Of a stretch of DNA of 64,000 nucleotides, positions 43,287 to 53,377 are shown piece after piece (position 1 is the first letter of the stretch; each line of letters starts with the position of its first letter). This stretch comes from an uncultured Clostridia bacterium (lineage in GTDB: Bacteria > Bacillota > Clostridia > Saccharofermentanales > Saccharofermentanaceae). The notes beneath the pieces were generated by a model, which was given only the letters and a program-made list of their open reading frames with translations, searched no databases and was not told where the DNA came from. The stretch lies in assembly GCA_947303185.1 (NCBI GenBank), contig CAMYXF010000004.1:1-64000 (forward strand), in the 5' to 3' direction. Made by a program: the position numbers and the translations under genes.

Positions 43287-43770
43287 TTTCATCCATCCTT
43301 TCCTTGATCTTTAGTCTGGCTCTGTGATACGTAACCCGGGCCCAGGTCTCGGTCTTTCCGAAGATTGATCCGATTTCCGCAAATGACAACTCACCGAATA
43401 TTCGCAGTTGGAACACTTCCTTGTACGGCTCCTCCAACTTATGGAGTATTAAGTGGATCTTCAGTGATGTGTCCCTGTCTGTGAGCTTCTCCTCTATCCC
43501 TTTATTTGTATCCGGAAGCTCTTCACTCAGTTCGTCATCCTGTCTTGAAACGCGCCGTTTCTCATCTATGAAGATGTTTTTCGCGATTGCGCATAGCCAC
43601 GTGAAGCTCTCGCTCTCGCCCTTGAAGGCCTTGTCAGTCGATATCGCCCTGAAAAAGGTCTCCTGGGTTATCTCTTCGGCGTCATTCCGATCCTTGGCAA
43701 GTGTCATGACGTATGAGAATACCTTCATATAAAAGGCTTCATAAAGCTTTTCAGCGGTATTCTTATCCAC
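43276..43770 (-). CDS. ECF-type RNA polymerase sigma factor
   Basis: A 164-residue extracytoplasmic-function sigma factor. Region 2 (about 8-75) has DAEEITQETFFRAI, where the -10 contact occurs; region 4 (about 105-158) has the helix-turn-helix LSFAEIGSIFGKTETWARVTYHRARLKIKE. The start is GTG with AGGTG nine bases upstream. The anti-sigma gene overlaps its end. A promoter with ECF-type elements lies just upstream, so it probably drives its own transcription. Confidence 0.92.
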   Translation of the reverse strand: MDKNTAEKLYEAFYMKVFSYVMTLAKDRNDAEEITQETFFRAISTDKAFKGESESFTWLCAIAKNIFIDEKRRVSRQDDELSEELPDTNKGIEEKLTDRDTSLKIHLILHKLEEPYKEVFQLRIFGELSFAEIGSIFGKTETWARVTYHRARLKIKERMDENEI

Positions 43771-43804
43771 GTATCATTTCACCTTTCTTTTGTGATCTCA
43801 CCTG

Positions 43805-43833
43805 TTAGACGAAGAAATCTTAAATTCGTTACA
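43805..43833 (-). promoter_or_regulatory. ECF-type autoregulatory promoter
   Basis: On the minus strand TGTAAC, 16 bases, CGTCTAA. This resembles the TGAAAC-N16-CGTC promoters of Bacillus ECF sigma factors and lies about 35 bases before the sigma gene. Confidence 0.7.
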
Positions 43834-43901
43834 AGAAAATCGAAAATTTTTTCAAAAAATTTTTTGGAGGCCCGAAAGCCTTGATTTTATTGGGTTTTAT
43901 C

Positions 43902-44750
43902 TCACTTAATCCCCAAAGTCACCCTGTCATTTCCGCCATAATCTCTTATGGTCATGCAGTTTTTAAGTCCGGCCTGCCCGAAAATCTCTCTTACTGCTTC
44001 TCCCTGGGCATAGCCGTGCTCAACCATGAGAGCGCCGCCGTCCTTAAGAAGCTTTTTCGCGCATTTTGCCAGAGGACCGTAGAAATCCAGACCGTCATCC
44101 CCTGCCCTTAACGCAAGGTCAGGTTCATGGTCTTTTACGACTTTATCAAGCTCTTCCATCTCGCTGTTGGTTATATAAGGCGGGTTGGAAACTATAAGAT
44201 CAAGAGAACCAAATTGCGGAATCTCTTTTAATATATCGCATTTAATTACATTTAAATCTTCAGCGTTAAGCGCTTGCGAACCGGCATTGGACGTAGCAGT
44301 CGCAATTGCTGTATCGCTTACATCAACAAGATATCCGCAAGCCTTTTTACCGCTTCGTACTATGTCATTTGCAATGGAGATGCCGATACAGCCAGATCCC
44401 GTACAAAAATCTGCAAAGCGGATTTCAGATACTTCATTTGTATAACCGGGGATATTCAGAAGATCGCCAGTCGCCATGGGATTCATTCCAAAAAACTTCA
44501 GAGCGGATTCCACGAGGACTTCAGTGTCGGCTCTCGGAATAAGCACACCGGGACACACCTTATAACATTCTTTATAGAAATGGCGGTATCCCAATATATA
44601 AGCAAGAGGCTCGCCTGAAGCGCGCCTCGTTACAGCTTTTATTAAATCTTCTCCCTCTAATTCCTCCGAAAGGATCTTGAGGTCAAGGTCAGCTTCGTCA
44701 TCACCTGAGTTCTTCAGGAGTTCAAGAAGCTCTTCATTACCAGATGTCAT
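43902..44750 (-). CDS. prmC: Peptide chain release factor N5-glutamine methyltransferase PrmC
   Basis: A 282-residue SAM-dependent enzyme that methylates the Gln of the GGQ motif in release factors. The N-terminal helical domain (about 1-70) contacts the release factor; the SAM-binding motif FCTGSGCIGIS and the catalytic NPPY (SNPPYI, about 185-190) are intact. The start at 44750 overlaps the DUF1385 gene by 14 bp; the longer frame to 44795 has no support. prfA is not adjacent here, although prmC usually follows DUF1385 and rpmE in Clostridia. Confidence 0.95.
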   Translation of the reverse strand: MTSGNEELLELLKNSGDDEADLDLKILSEELEGEDLIKAVTRRASGEPLAYILGYRHFYKECYKVCPGVLIPRADTEVLVESALKFFGMNPMATGDLLNIPGYTNEVSEIRFADFCTGSGCIGISIANDIVRSGKKACGYLVDVSDTAIATATSNAGSQALNAEDLNVIKCDILKEIPQFGSLDLIVSNPPYITNSEMEELDKVVKDHEPDLALRAGDDGLDFYGPLAKCAKKLLKDGGALMVEHGYAQGEAVREIFGQAGLKNCMTIRDYGGNDRVTLGIK

Positions 44751-45855
44751 CTTCCTTGTTCTCCGGAATAACTGCCTGCATTGATGCGATGGCAACTTCT
44801 GCTATCGGTCCGTCAGGTTCAGCCGTAGTGAACTTCTGGAGCCAGAGACCGGGCTTAGCCATGAGTCTGCAAAGCCAGTTCTTGTCGTGGCGTCCGACGA
44901 ATCTCAATACCTCGAAAGAGATTGAGCAGATGATCGGGATTGCAACGACTCTGATCGCAAGGTTTACCCACATCGGCTGAGCGCCTGTGAAGATACCGAT
45001 AACCGTATATACGATGATTGATATAGCAAGTACGTTGAACATGAAGGATGTTCCGCAGCGGGGATGGAAGCGTGACTGCTTCAAAACGTTCTCTACTGTA
45101 AGCGGAAGACCTGCTTCATAGCATGCGATGGTCTTGTGCTCAGCGCCATGATAACGCCATACTCTCTTGATGTCCTTCAGACTTGAAGCAAAGATCAGGT
45201 AGAAGAGGAATATGAGAAGTCTCAATACGCCTTCACCGATATTAAGAAGGATCGGAACCCATGTAATCTCACGGATGTCGTCAGGAATGAACTTTGTGAC
45301 GATCTCAACGATGAGTCTCGGAGCAAGGATGAAAAGTCCGACTGAAAGAAGGATACCGATGATGGCGGAGATGGACATCATGAGATTGAAGTGTCTTTCA
45401 GTGAATTCATCAAGACGCGACTTCTTCTCGCCTTCCTTCTTGGGATCCGGCTTTCCTTCTTCGGAGATATCAGCAGCCTTCATGAGAGCGCCGGTACCTG
45501 TTACGAGCATCTTATAGAATCTGATGCAGCCTCTGACGAAAGGAACCTTCTCAAAGTAAGAAGTCTTCTCGCCCTGCTTGATCTCTTCAACATAAATAGT
45601 GCCGTCACCTTTTCTGACAGCCATGCATGTTCTGGAAGGACCGACCATCATGACTCCTTCGATAAGTGCCTGACCGCCGATAGTAGTCTTCTTCAGAGGA
45701 CAATCTTCGCCCTTCTTCTTTCTTTTCGGAGTTGCGATCTCGTTTGAAATAACGTCGGGATCTTCAACGGTAGCCAGTTCCTGGCCAAGATGTTCGGGCT
45801 TGACCTCGCTGAACGGCAGTTCGATTATCTTATTGTTGTCATTTGACTCTGACAT
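44737..45855 (-). CDS. DUF1385 (YqhQ-like) membrane protein
   Basis: A 372-residue membrane protein of the DUF1385 family found beside rpmE and prmC in Clostridia. After a hydrophilic N-terminus the domain starts with GGQALIEGVMMVGP; it has HGAEHKTIACYE and RFHPRCGTSF with conserved His, Glu and Cys residues that may bind metal, and four to five transmembrane helices. The function is not established. The start at 45855 has GGGGG six bases upstream. An extended -10 box (TGTTATAAT) lies about 45 bases before it. Confidence 0.88.
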   Translation of the reverse strand: MSESNDNNKIIELPFSEVKPEHLGQELATVEDPDVISNEIATPKRKKKGEDCPLKKTTIGGQALIEGVMMVGPSRTCMAVRKGDGTIYVEEIKQGEKTSYFEKVPFVRGCIRFYKMLVTGTGALMKAADISEEGKPDPKKEGEKKSRLDEFTERHFNLMMSISAIIGILLSVGLFILAPRLIVEIVTKFIPDDIREITWVPILLNIGEGVLRLLIFLFYLIFASSLKDIKRVWRYHGAEHKTIACYEAGLPLTVENVLKQSRFHPRCGTSFMFNVLAISIIVYTVIGIFTGAQPMWVNLAIRVVAIPIICSISFEVLRFVGRHDKNWLCRLMAKPGLWLQKFTTAEPDGPIAEVAIASMQAVIPENKEDDIW

Positions 45856-45960
45856 ATATTTCCCCCAAAAGAGCATAATTGTACATTCTGCGGAGATTAT
45901 AACATTTAATAATAGCAGTGGTGTTACAGAGAAAAGGCAAAATTATGTGTTTGCAGGCAC

Positions 45961-45992
45961 AAAAAAGAGGTTGTCCCAAAAGACAACCTCTT
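45961..45992 (-). terminator. Rho-independent terminator of rpmE
   Basis: On the minus strand AAGAGGTTGTC, six bases, GACAACCTCTT followed by TTTT. An 11-bp perfect stem, 25 bp after the rpmE stop codon. Confidence 0.92.
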
Positions 45993-46017
45993 AAATCTTT
46001 TAACTTCAGAACGAGAA

Positions 46018-46218
46018 TTAAGCTTTTTCCATTCTCTTCTTGAACTTATCAACACGTCCGCCTGTATCAACGAGCTTCTGCTTGCCTGTGTAGAACGGGT
46101 GGCAATTTGAGCAGATATCAACTCTAAGATCACTCTTTGTGGAAAGAGTCTCGAATGTGTTGCCGCATGCGCACTTAACTGTAACGACCTGCGTCTTAGG
46201 ATGAATTCCTTCTTTCAT
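46018..46218 (-). CDS. rpmE: 50S ribosomal protein L31 (zinc-binding form)
   Basis: A 66-residue ribosomal protein. The zinc ligands C16, C18 and the pair C36/C39 ([12 protein letters not shown]) are kept, so this is the C+ form rather than the zinc-free paralogue made in zinc starvation. GAGGTG precedes the ATG. It has its own promoter within the end of rho and a strong terminator. Confidence 0.98.
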   Translation of the reverse strand: MKEGIHPKTQVVTVKCACGNTFETLSTKSDLRVDICSNCHPFYTGKQKLVDTGGRVDKFKKRMEKA

Positions 46219-46301
46219 GTCCTTTCACCTCTCAATCAAAGATATGACGCGTAATCCTAATCTCACGTATGTCATACCGGATTCTTCGTGTTAGCCTTGC
46301 T

Positions 46302-46330
46302 ATATTACTTGAATCACCTGCAGTTGTCAA
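46302..46330 (-). promoter_or_regulatory. Sigma-A promoter of rpmE
   Basis: On the minus strand TTGACA (perfect), 17 bases, TAATAT. The -35 box overlaps the last codons of rho. Confidence 0.82.
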
Positions 46331-48345
46331 TCGGTTGCGAAAGATTTCTTTACGGAAAGGACGAAAGACATATTGCTCGTCGTTTTCTCCATAAAGCTGA
46401 TGACCGCATTGGTTGCCGTGATGGTATCCGCTTCGGCGATCCTTCTTCTGATGAGCCATACCGCATCGAGCTCTTCGGGAGTAAGCAGGAGGTCTTCTCT
46501 TCTTGTACCGGACTTGTCGACTGCGATAGCCGGGAAAACTCTTCTGTCGGCGAGCTTTCTGTCCAGAGTAACTTCCATGTTACCTGTTCCCTTGAATTCC
46601 TCGAAAATAACTTCGTCCATTCTTGAACCAGTCTCGATGAGCGCAGTTGCAAGGATCGTAAGGCTTCCGCCGTTCTCGATGTTTCTTGCGGCACCAAAGA
46701 ATCTCTTAGGGCCGTAGAGTGATCCCGGATCAAGACCGCCTGACAAAGTTCTTCCTGTAGGATTGATCGTGAGGTTGTAAGCTCTTGCAAGTCTTGTCAT
46801 GGAGTCCAACAGGATAACTACGTCCTTGCCGAGCTCTACAAGTCTCATTGCTCTCTCGAGAACGAGCTCTGTAACTCTTACGTGGTTCTCGGGACGCTTA
46901 TCGAATGTTGAGTATACGACCTCGCCCTTGATATTTCTCTGCATGTCCGTAACTTCCTCAGGACGCTCGTCGATGAGGAGAACAATAAGTTCGCAGTTGG
47001 GATTATTTGCTGTGATTGAATTTGCGACCTTCTGAAGGAGGATCGTCTTACCTGCCTTCGGCGGAGATACGATCATACCTCTCTGGCCCTTACCGATAGG
47101 TGAGAAAAGGTCGATGATTCTTGTGGAGATGTCTTCCTTCTCCGTCTCAAGATCAAGTCTCTCATTAGGATAGATAGCCGTAAGGCTCTCAAACTTCGGG
47201 CGTCTTCTGATGTTCTCGTAATCGCCCTCTGTAACGGGAATGCCGTTAACCTCTGTAACACGCTTAAGCGGAGCATATCTGTCCTTGCCGCGCTTAGGAT
47301 TTGCAAATCCCTTGATGTAGTCGCCTCTTCTAAGGCCCATTCTCTTGATCATCTGGCCGGGAACGTATGCATCGTCCTCACCGGGCAGATAGTTATTTCT
47401 GTGAACGAATCCGCAGAAATCGTTCTTATTACCTTCATTGTTGTTGATTGCGAGAACGCCTTCAACTTCGATTTCAACGGGAAGTTCGGGTTCAACCTTC
47501 TCTTCTTCGCCTTCAGCAGGAACTTCATCAGTCATCTCGACTGTCTTTGTATCCTGGCCGGGACCGAAAGAGATCTTTCTTCTCTTGGATCTGCCGTGCT
47601 TGCCCTGACCCTGCATCTGCTCAGGTTTCTTCTCTTCCTGCTTTGCTTCAGGAGCGAGAGTTGCTTCGGCGGGAGCCTCTGCTACAGCTGCTTCTGCAAC
47701 CGCTGCCTCAATGGGTGTGGGCTCTTCAGCCTTAACCTCTTCAGCAGGAGCGTCTTCTTTCTTCTTTGAAGCCTTTGTCTTTCTGGGCTTAGCCGCCTTC
47801 TTTTCAGCCTTCTTGGGCTCTTCGGCAGCAGCCTCGGGTGCAGCTTCTGCGGGTGCCTCAGCTTTTACTTCAGCAGCCGGCTCTTCAGCTTTTGCTTCTG
47901 TCTTCTTAGTGCGCTTTGCAGGCTTCTTCTCAGCCTTTGCAGCAGTCTTCTTTTCTGCCTTGGGTTCTTCTGTCAAACCTTCTGCAGCTGCTTCTTTTTT
48001 AGCCACTTTTTTCTCCTCTTCTTTCTCTGCTTTGAGCATGGCATCAGCCAGTTCGTTGGTCTCAAACCTTGCGGCTCTTCCGACGTCAACGATAAGCTCG
48101 TCGAGAGACTTGGTATGCTCTGTTGTCTTCATGGGTTCCGGAATCGCAGGTGCCTTAACGGGAACGGGTTCTTCGGTAAGATCAACAGTTGTGATGTCAC
48201 CGATGTCTTTGGCGCCCGTAATGGCCATAAGGAGCTCATCTCTGGTCTTCTTCTCTGCTTCTTCCGCTGTGAAATCTCCGAACGCGACAGCTATCTGTCT
48301 TAAGTCGGAATCCGTCTTGGAATTCAGGTTGTCAAAATCGTCCAT
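46327..48345 (-). CDS. rho: Transcription termination factor Rho with large N-terminal insertion
   Basis: A 672-residue hexameric RNA helicase. The Rho N-terminal helical domain (1-50) is separated from the RNA-binding fold (about 295-370) by about 200 residues rich in Ala, Lys, Glu and Pro ([19 protein letters not shown]). The ATPase core (about 400-672) has the P-loop PPKAGKT, Walker [11 protein letters not shown] and the R-loop/Q-loop blocks. E. coli Rho has 419 residues, so the insertion is the main oddity; long insertions are known in Clostridia and actinobacteria and may bind RNA or drive condensation. Confidence 0.95.
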   Translation of the reverse strand: MDDFDNLNSKTDSDLRQIAVAFGDFTAEEAEKKTRDELLMAITGAKDIGDITTVDLTEEPVPVKAPAIPEPMKTTEHTKSLDELIVDVGRAARFETNELADAMLKAEKEEEKKVAKKEAAAEGLTEEPKAEKKTAAKAEKKPAKRTKKTEAKAEEPAAEVKAEAPAEAAPEAAAEEPKKAEKKAAKPRKTKASKKKEDAPAEEVKAEEPTPIEAAVAEAAVAEAPAEATLAPEAKQEEKKPEQMQGQGKHGRSKRRKISFGPGQDTKTVEMTDEVPAEGEEEKVEPELPVEIEVEGVLAINNNEGNKNDFCGFVHRNNYLPGEDDAYVPGQMIKRMGLRRGDYIKGFANPKRGKDRYAPLKRVTEVNGIPVTEGDYENIRRRPKFESLTAIYPNERLDLETEKEDISTRIIDLFSPIGKGQRGMIVSPPKAGKTILLQKVANSITANNPNCELIVLLIDERPEEVTDMQRNIKGEVVYSTFDKRPENHVRVTELVLERAMRLVELGKDVVILLDSMTRLARAYNLTINPTGRTLSGGLDPGSLYGPKRFFGAARNIENGGSLTILATALIETGSRMDEVIFEEFKGTGNMEVTLDRKLADRRVFPAIAVDKSGTRREDLLLTPEELDAVWLIRRRIAEADTITATNAVISFMEKTTSNMSFVLSVKKSFATD

Positions 48346-48451
48346 AAACGCCTTTCGAAAATGTAAATTTGCGCAAAAATCCTATTATCGTAATACTGCT
48401 AAAAGGGATATCAAACTTCAAACTTGAAATGGAAAATATCTAATCTAACGA

Positions 48452-48482
48452 ATGCGCGCCGGGATATTTACCCGACGCGCAT
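48452..48482 (-). terminator. Possible terminator after mreB
   Basis: ATGCGCG-C-CGGG pairs with CCCG-A-CGCGCAT around seven bases, a strong stem 66 bp beyond the mreB stop. The following minus-strand bases (TCGTTAGATT) are only weakly T-rich, so it is tentative. Confidence 0.4.
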
Positions 48483-48548
48483 AATATAACATTTGTAATT
48501 ATTTCAGTCAATCAAATAATATTTATCTGAAAGGCTTTGCCGCAAATA

Positions 48549-49559
48549 TCAGTTATCGCTGAGAGCTGCGAACTTGTCCATCATATCGAGTGCCTTACCG
48601 GTTCCGATAACTACGCAGGATACAGGGTCCTGAGCGAGGTATACGTCGATACCGATTCTGTTGGACAACATGTGGTCAAGACCGTAGAGCATAGCGCCGC
48701 CGCCTGTCATAACGATACCTCTCTGTGAGATATCAGCCATGAGTTCCGGAGGTGTTCTCTCAAGAACGTTGTGTACGGCTTCGAAGATCTGTGTGATAGG
48801 CTCTTCCAATGCTTCAAGCATTTCTGTGGAAGATACTGTAACTGTTGAAGGAAGACCGGTGATAATGTTTCTTCCCTGAACGTCCAATGTAAGCTCTTCA
48901 TCTCTCGGATAAGCGCAGCCGATCTCGATCTTGAGCTTTTCTGCTGTCTTCTCACCGATGAGGATGTTATGTCTCTTTCTGACGTGCTTGATGATAGCTT
49001 CGTCGAACTTGTCGCCTGCAACCTTCAAAGATGCATCAACAACAGGCTCGCAAAGTGAGATAACGGAGATATCTGTTGTACCGCCGCCGATATCAACTAC
49101 CATTGAACCGCAAGCCTTTGTGATATCGATACCAGCGCCGATTGCAGCAGCGATAGGCTCTCTGATAAGGAATACGTCCTTGGCACCTGCGTGACGGCAA
49201 GCATTCTCAACTGCCTGCTGCTCAACGGGTGTGATAACTGAAGGAACGCAAACTACGATTGTAGGCTTGAAGTATGTTGCACGAAGACCTGTGCAGACAC
49301 GGCCGATAAATGCCTTAAGCATGACCTCAGTCGCTCTGAAGTCTGAGATAACGCCCTCACGGAGAGGTCTGATTGCTTCTACGATACCGGGAGTACGGCC
49401 GAGCATGAGTGAAGCGGATTCACCAACTGCCAAAACCTTACCTGTCTTGCTGTTTACTGCAACAACAGAGGGTTCCTTAAGAACGATACCCTTTCCCCTG
49501 ATATAAACAAGAACGCTGCTGGTGCCGAGATCGACACCTATTTCCATGCCTAAGCCCAT
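48549..49559 (-). CDS. mreB: Rod-shape-determining protein MreB/Mbl
   Basis: A 336-residue bacterial actin that guides lateral wall synthesis. Phosphate-binding motifs are IGVDLGTSSVLVY and VVDIGGGTTDISV, and the adenosine motif is MTGGGAMLYGLD. Length fits the family. mreC and mreD do not follow; the gene is flanked by rho and leuS, so it may be an Mbl/MreBH-type paralogue. GAGG lies seven bases before the ATG. Confidence 0.93.
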   Translation of the reverse strand: MGLGMEIGVDLGTSSVLVYIRGKGIVLKEPSVVAVNSKTGKVLAVGESASLMLGRTPGIVEAIRPLREGVISDFRATEVMLKAFIGRVCTGLRATYFKPTIVVCVPSVITPVEQQAVENACRHAGAKDVFLIREPIAAAIGAGIDITKACGSMVVDIGGGTTDISVISLCEPVVDASLKVAGDKFDEAIIKHVRKRHNILIGEKTAEKLKIEIGCAYPRDEELTLDVQGRNIITGLPSTVTVSSTEMLEALEEPITQIFEAVHNVLERTPPELMADISQRGIVMTGGGAMLYGLDHMLSNRIGIDVYLAQDPVSCVVIGTGKALDMMDKFAALSDN

Positions 49560-49623
49560 AATATCACCTCAAAAATATAAGAAAACGCCGCATTTGGCGC
49601 ATTAGTCGGTAAAAATTCAATTT

Positions 49624-49652
49624 ATTATCACATCAAGAATAGTAAAAATCAA
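49624..49652 (-). promoter_or_regulatory. Putative mreB promoter
   Basis: On the minus strand TTGATT, 17 bases, GATAAT, about 65 bases before the start codon, in the 278-bp gap between divergent mreB and leuS. Confidence 0.6.
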
Positions 49653-49837
49653 TCACGCGACGCCCTATTTTAGTGACATTCTGATTTCAATTTGCGGCGA
49701 TATTTCGGCATTTTCGACAGACCAAACGCGAAAATCACTTCGCTCATTGCTGCATACTATTCTTTAATTTGATGTATTTTTCGGGAACATCGGAGTATAA
49801 TTAGGTGTTCATTTTTAAAGAATAGGAGTCTTTCAAC

Positions 49838-52318
49838 ATGAGTTATTCAATTGAGACAGACAAGAAGTGGCAGGAAAAATGGGCTGAAACAGGCCTTTAC
49901 AAGTTCGATCCGAACGCAGATGGCGAGAAGCTATACTGCCTCGAGATGTTCTCTTATCCTTCCGGAGCAAATCTTCACCTGGGTCATTGGTATAACTACT
50001 CACTAACTGACTCCTGGGCAAGATTCAAGCACATGCAGGGTTATAACCTCTTCCACCCCATGGGATTCGATTCATTCGGACTCCCTGCTGAGAACTATGC
50101 TATCAAGACAGGCATCCACCCCAAGGATTCCACACTCAAGAACATCGACACGATGGAAAAGCAGCTCCAGGCAATGGGTACTACAGTAGACTGGGACTAC
50201 GAAGTTAAGACATGCATGCCCGACTACTACAGATGGAACCAGTGGTTCTTCATCGAACTCTACAAGAGAGGCCTTGCTTACCGTAAGAACGCACCGGTCA
50301 ACTGGTGCCCTTCATGCAAGACCGTTCTTGCAAACGAGCAGGTTGTAGACGGTGAGTGCGAGAGATGCCATTCAGAAGTTGTACGTAAGAACATGACACA
50401 GTGGTTCTTCAAGATCACTGAATATGCACAGGAACTCTTAGACGATCTCCCGAAGCTCGACTGGCCTGAGAAGACAAAGAAGCTTCAGAAGAACTGGATC
50501 GGCAGATCCGAAGGTGCCCAGGTTGCACTCTACGTCGAGAAGAACGGCGAGCGTCTTACAGATGAGAACGGCAATCCCATGAAGCTCGAAGTATTCACAA
50601 CGAGAGTTGATACGTTCATGGGTATCACATATGTAGTCATCGCACCCGAGTCAGAGCTTTGCGCAAAGCTTACAACTGACGAGTGCCGCGAAGCCGTTGA
50701 AGAATACCGCAAGGCAACAGCAAAGGTCACAGAGATCGACCGTATGTCCACAACACGTGAGAAGACGGGCGTATTCACCGGTGCTTATGCTATTCATCCT
50801 TTGAACGGCAGAAGAGTTCCGATCTGGGCAGCAGATTATGTTGTTGCAGGTTACGGTACAGGTGTCGTAATGGCAGTTCCTTCACACGACGAAAGAGACT
50901 TCGATTTCGCACACAAGTACGGCCTTGATATCATCCGTGTCATCCAGCCCGAAAAGGGTGTTGATTCAGAGCTCCCTTACTGCGAGAAGAAGGGTTACCT
51001 CTGCAATTCAGATGAGTTCGACGGCATGGAAATGCACGATGCCCAGAAGGCTATCGTTGCAAAGCTTGCAGAGATCGGCATGGGCGAATGGAAGGTTAAC
51101 TTCAGACTCCGTGACTGGCTCATCTCCCGTCAGAGATATTGGGGAACACCTATCCCGATGATCCACTGTCCTTCTTGCGGTGTTGTACCTGTACCCGAGA
51201 ATGAACTTCCTGTTCTTCTCCCCTACGACGTTGAGTTCACACCCGACGGTGAGAGCCCGCTTGCTAAGTGCGAATCATTCATGAACTGCAAGTGCCCCAA
51301 GTGCGGCGCTGACGCAAGACGTGACCCTGATACTATGGATACATTCGTTGACTCTTCCTGGTATCAGTTCAGATATCCTGATAACAAGAACGACAAGGAA
51401 ATGTTCTCCAAGGATAAGATCAACAAGTTCTGCCCTGTCGACAAGTATGTCGGCGGCGCTGAGCACGCATGCATGCACCTGCTCTACGCAAGATTCTTCA
51501 CAAAGGCTATGCGTGACATGGGCATGCTCGATTTCGACGAGCCTTTCACAAGCCTCGTTCACCAGGGAACTATCCTCGGACCTGACGGACAGAAGATGAG
51601 TAAGTCCAGAGGCAACACCGTTGCACCTGACGACTACATCAGCAAGTACGGTTCTGACGTATTCAGAACATACCTTGGATTCGGCTTCGCTTACGTTGAG
51701 GGCGGCCCCTGGGCAGATTCAGGACTCCAGGCTATCGTTAAGTTCTTCAGAAGGATCGAGACATGCGTATCAGAGAGCGCAGGCGTTGCAGCTTCAGTTC
51801 CCGCAAAGGCTGACATGACATCTGCTGATAAGGAACTCAACTACGCTATCAACTACGCAATCAAGAGCTCAACAGCTGATATCGAGAAGTTCCAGTTCAA
51901 CACTCCTATCGCTCGTATGATGGAGCTCTTAAACGCAATTACAAAGTACAGCCAAGATGCATCCGCTAAGTCCGAATTCAAGAGATATGCTACAGAGAAG
52001 CTCGTTCTTCTCCTCGCACCCTTCGCACCTCACTTCACAGAAGAACTCTGGTGTGAGACATTGGGCAACGGCTACTCCATCTACAACCAGAAGTGGCCTG
52101 AAGTAGACGAGAGCGCTCTTGTTAAGGATGAGATCGAGATCGCAGTACAGATCAACGGTAAGGTCCAGTTTAAGGTCAATATCCCTGCTGAAGCTGACCA
52201 GGCAGCTGTAGAAGCTATCGTCAATGCAGACGAGAGACTTGCAGGTGCATTAAACGGCAGATCGATTGTTAAGTTCATCTACGTTAAGGGAAGAATCGCT
52301 AACATCGTAGCAAAGTAA
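49838..52318 (+). CDS. leuS: Leucine-tRNA ligase
   Basis: An 826-residue class I aminoacyl-tRNA synthetase. The HIGH-type motif is HLGH in [14 protein letters not shown] (about 47), the KMSKS motif is intact (KMSKSRGN, about 588), and the CP1 editing domain with [18 protein letters not shown] (about 250-270) is present. Zinc-type CxxC pairs occur at about 160-180. AGGAG lies nine bases before the ATG, and TATAAT at 49796-49801 is a probable -10. No T-box leader is visible. Confidence 0.98.
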   Translation: MSYSIETDKKWQEKWAETGLYKFDPNADGEKLYCLEMFSYPSGANLHLGHWYNYSLTDSWARFKHMQGYNLFHPMGFDSFGLPAENYAIKTGIHPKDSTLKNIDTMEKQLQAMGTTVDWDYEVKTCMPDYYRWNQWFFIELYKRGLAYRKNAPVNWCPSCKTVLANEQVVDGECERCHSEVVRKNMTQWFFKITEYAQELLDDLPKLDWPEKTKKLQKNWIGRSEGAQVALYVEKNGERLTDENGNPMKLEVFTTRVDTFMGITYVVIAPESELCAKLTTDECREAVEEYRKATAKVTEIDRMSTTREKTGVFTGAYAIHPLNGRRVPIWAADYVVAGYGTGVVMAVPSHDERDFDFAHKYGLDIIRVIQPEKGVDSELPYCEKKGYLCNSDEFDGMEMHDAQKAIVAKLAEIGMGEWKVNFRLRDWLISRQRYWGTPIPMIHCPSCGVVPVPENELPVLLPYDVEFTPDGESPLAKCESFMNCKCPKCGADARRDPDTMDTFVDSSWYQFRYPDNKNDKEMFSKDKINKFCPVDKYVGGAEHACMHLLYARFFTKAMRDMGMLDFDEPFTSLVHQGTILGPDGQKMSKSRGNTVAPDDYISKYGSDVFRTYLGFGFAYVEGGPWADSGLQAIVKFFRRIETCVSESAGVAASVPAKADMTSADKELNYAINYAIKSSTADIEKFQFNTPIARMMELLNAITKYSQDASAKSEFKRYATEKLVLLLAPFAPHFTEELWCETLGNGYSIYNQKWPEVDESALVKDEIEIAVQINGKVQFKVNIPAEADQAAVEAIVNADERLAGALNGRSIVKFIYVKGRIANIVAK

Positions 52319-52341
52319 TTCTCGAAACAACAAACAATAAC

Positions 52342-52372
52342 AAGGGCTGTCTCAAAAAAATGAGGCAGCCCT
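52342..52372. terminator. Terminator between leuS and the convergent lipoprotein gene
   Basis: AAGGGCTG-T-CTCA pairs with TGAG-G-CAGCCCTT across six bases. It shares the GGG-TGTCTCA theme of the terminator at 34159. Downstream bases are moderately T-rich on both sides. Confidence 0.75.
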
Positions 52373-52380
52373 TATTAGTT

Positions 52381-53217
52381 TCAGTTATCAGGAACAAACA
52401 CTAATTGGTCATCGACAATCTCAACCGTACCGGTTACTCTCGTCGTCGGATCGCCATATCCGTTCGGACCTCTCTCTTCTACGATGAGGCGGCCGTTTTC
52501 GACGCCAACAACATAGTAATCGTAATTGAATCCGTCAAGACAATATCCTTTGTGATTCTGCATGTCGTAAACAAGACATTGTGTCCTTACCATTCCGCTT
52601 CCGGTAGTTCTCGACGTGCACCTGTCTTCAACACCGTCGCCTGTAATATCTGCCGAATAATAAGGAAGTTCAAGGAACTTATCATCTGACATTTGAAACA
52701 TAGATCCGGACATAACGTATCTGTAGAATTCCTCGTCAGGAGAATAAGTAATCACATTGCCTGTGTCCGCATAGTAATAAGCCTTAAAACTTCCCTTGGA
52801 CGGAGCTTCGGAAGTTTCAGCATTGCATGTGCAGTGAACATATATCCACTGACCTGAAACGATCTCCATATTTGCTTCGTTGTAAAGGTCGGGCTCGACA
52901 TGACTGAGATAACTGACATCATCTTTGAATTCGGGGAGTTTGTGGTCGGTAACAAAGACCTCCCAGTCTGTATTGGAATCGCCCTCCCTGTCAAAATATA
53001 CGGTAACCGTTATCTTCTCGGCATATGACGGTTCCCTGTCATCATATTTAAACTGCATGCCGTAATAGCCGCCATCAAAAACATCTTTATTCTCAATGTT
53101 CAGAAATTCGACCTTCTTGCCGCCGAAGACCATTCCATCCTTATCCAAAGGCTGAAAACATCCTGAAAGACCAATTGCGAAAACAACTGTCATCAATAAA
53201 CTTAACAAGCGTTTCAT
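52381..53217 (-). CDS. Lipoprotein of unknown function
   Basis: A 278-residue lipoprotein (signal peptide 1-18, lipobox LSGC at about residue 19). The mature part is acidic and beta-rich with several short repeats of a Y-x-D pattern. One segment, YYSADITGDGVEDRCTS (about 190-205), looks like an EF-hand/FG-GAP type Ca-binding loop (DxTGDGxED). I do not recognise the family. The start at 53217 has GGGGG eight bases upstream. Confidence 0.72.
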   Translation of the reverse strand: MKRLLSLLMTVVFAIGLSGCFQPLDKDGMVFGGKKVEFLNIENKDVFDGGYYGMQFKYDDREPSYAEKITVTVYFDREGDSNTDWEVFVTDHKLPEFKDDVSYLSHVEPDLYNEANMEIVSGQWIYVHCTCNAETSEAPSKGSFKAYYYADTGNVITYSPDEEFYRYVMSGSMFQMSDDKFLELPYYSADITGDGVEDRCTSRTTGSGMVRTQCLVYDMQNHKGYCLDGFNYDYYVVGVENGRLIVEERGPNGYGDPTTRVTGTVEIVDDQLVFVPDN

Positions 53218-53377
53218 AGCATTTACCCCCATAAAAGCGAAACGTGATTACTTAATAATTATATCATCCTGCCGTTACGGCATGCCCCCTGGCCCGATTT
53301 ATGGACAAAACAAGACTCCAATTTTATACTTGAAACGTAAGGCAGGTACGATTTACAGTACGGGGATTCAGGAAACC

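Noticed and set aside
47401..48427. Long plus-strand ORFs opposite rho
   Set aside because: They are mirror frames of the low-complexity Ala/Lys/Glu-rich insertion and have no start signals or family resemblance.
49560..49837. T-box leader before leuS
   Set aside because: The conserved T-box sequence (AGGGTGGNACCGCG) is absent; only a -10 box and a ribosome binding site are seen.
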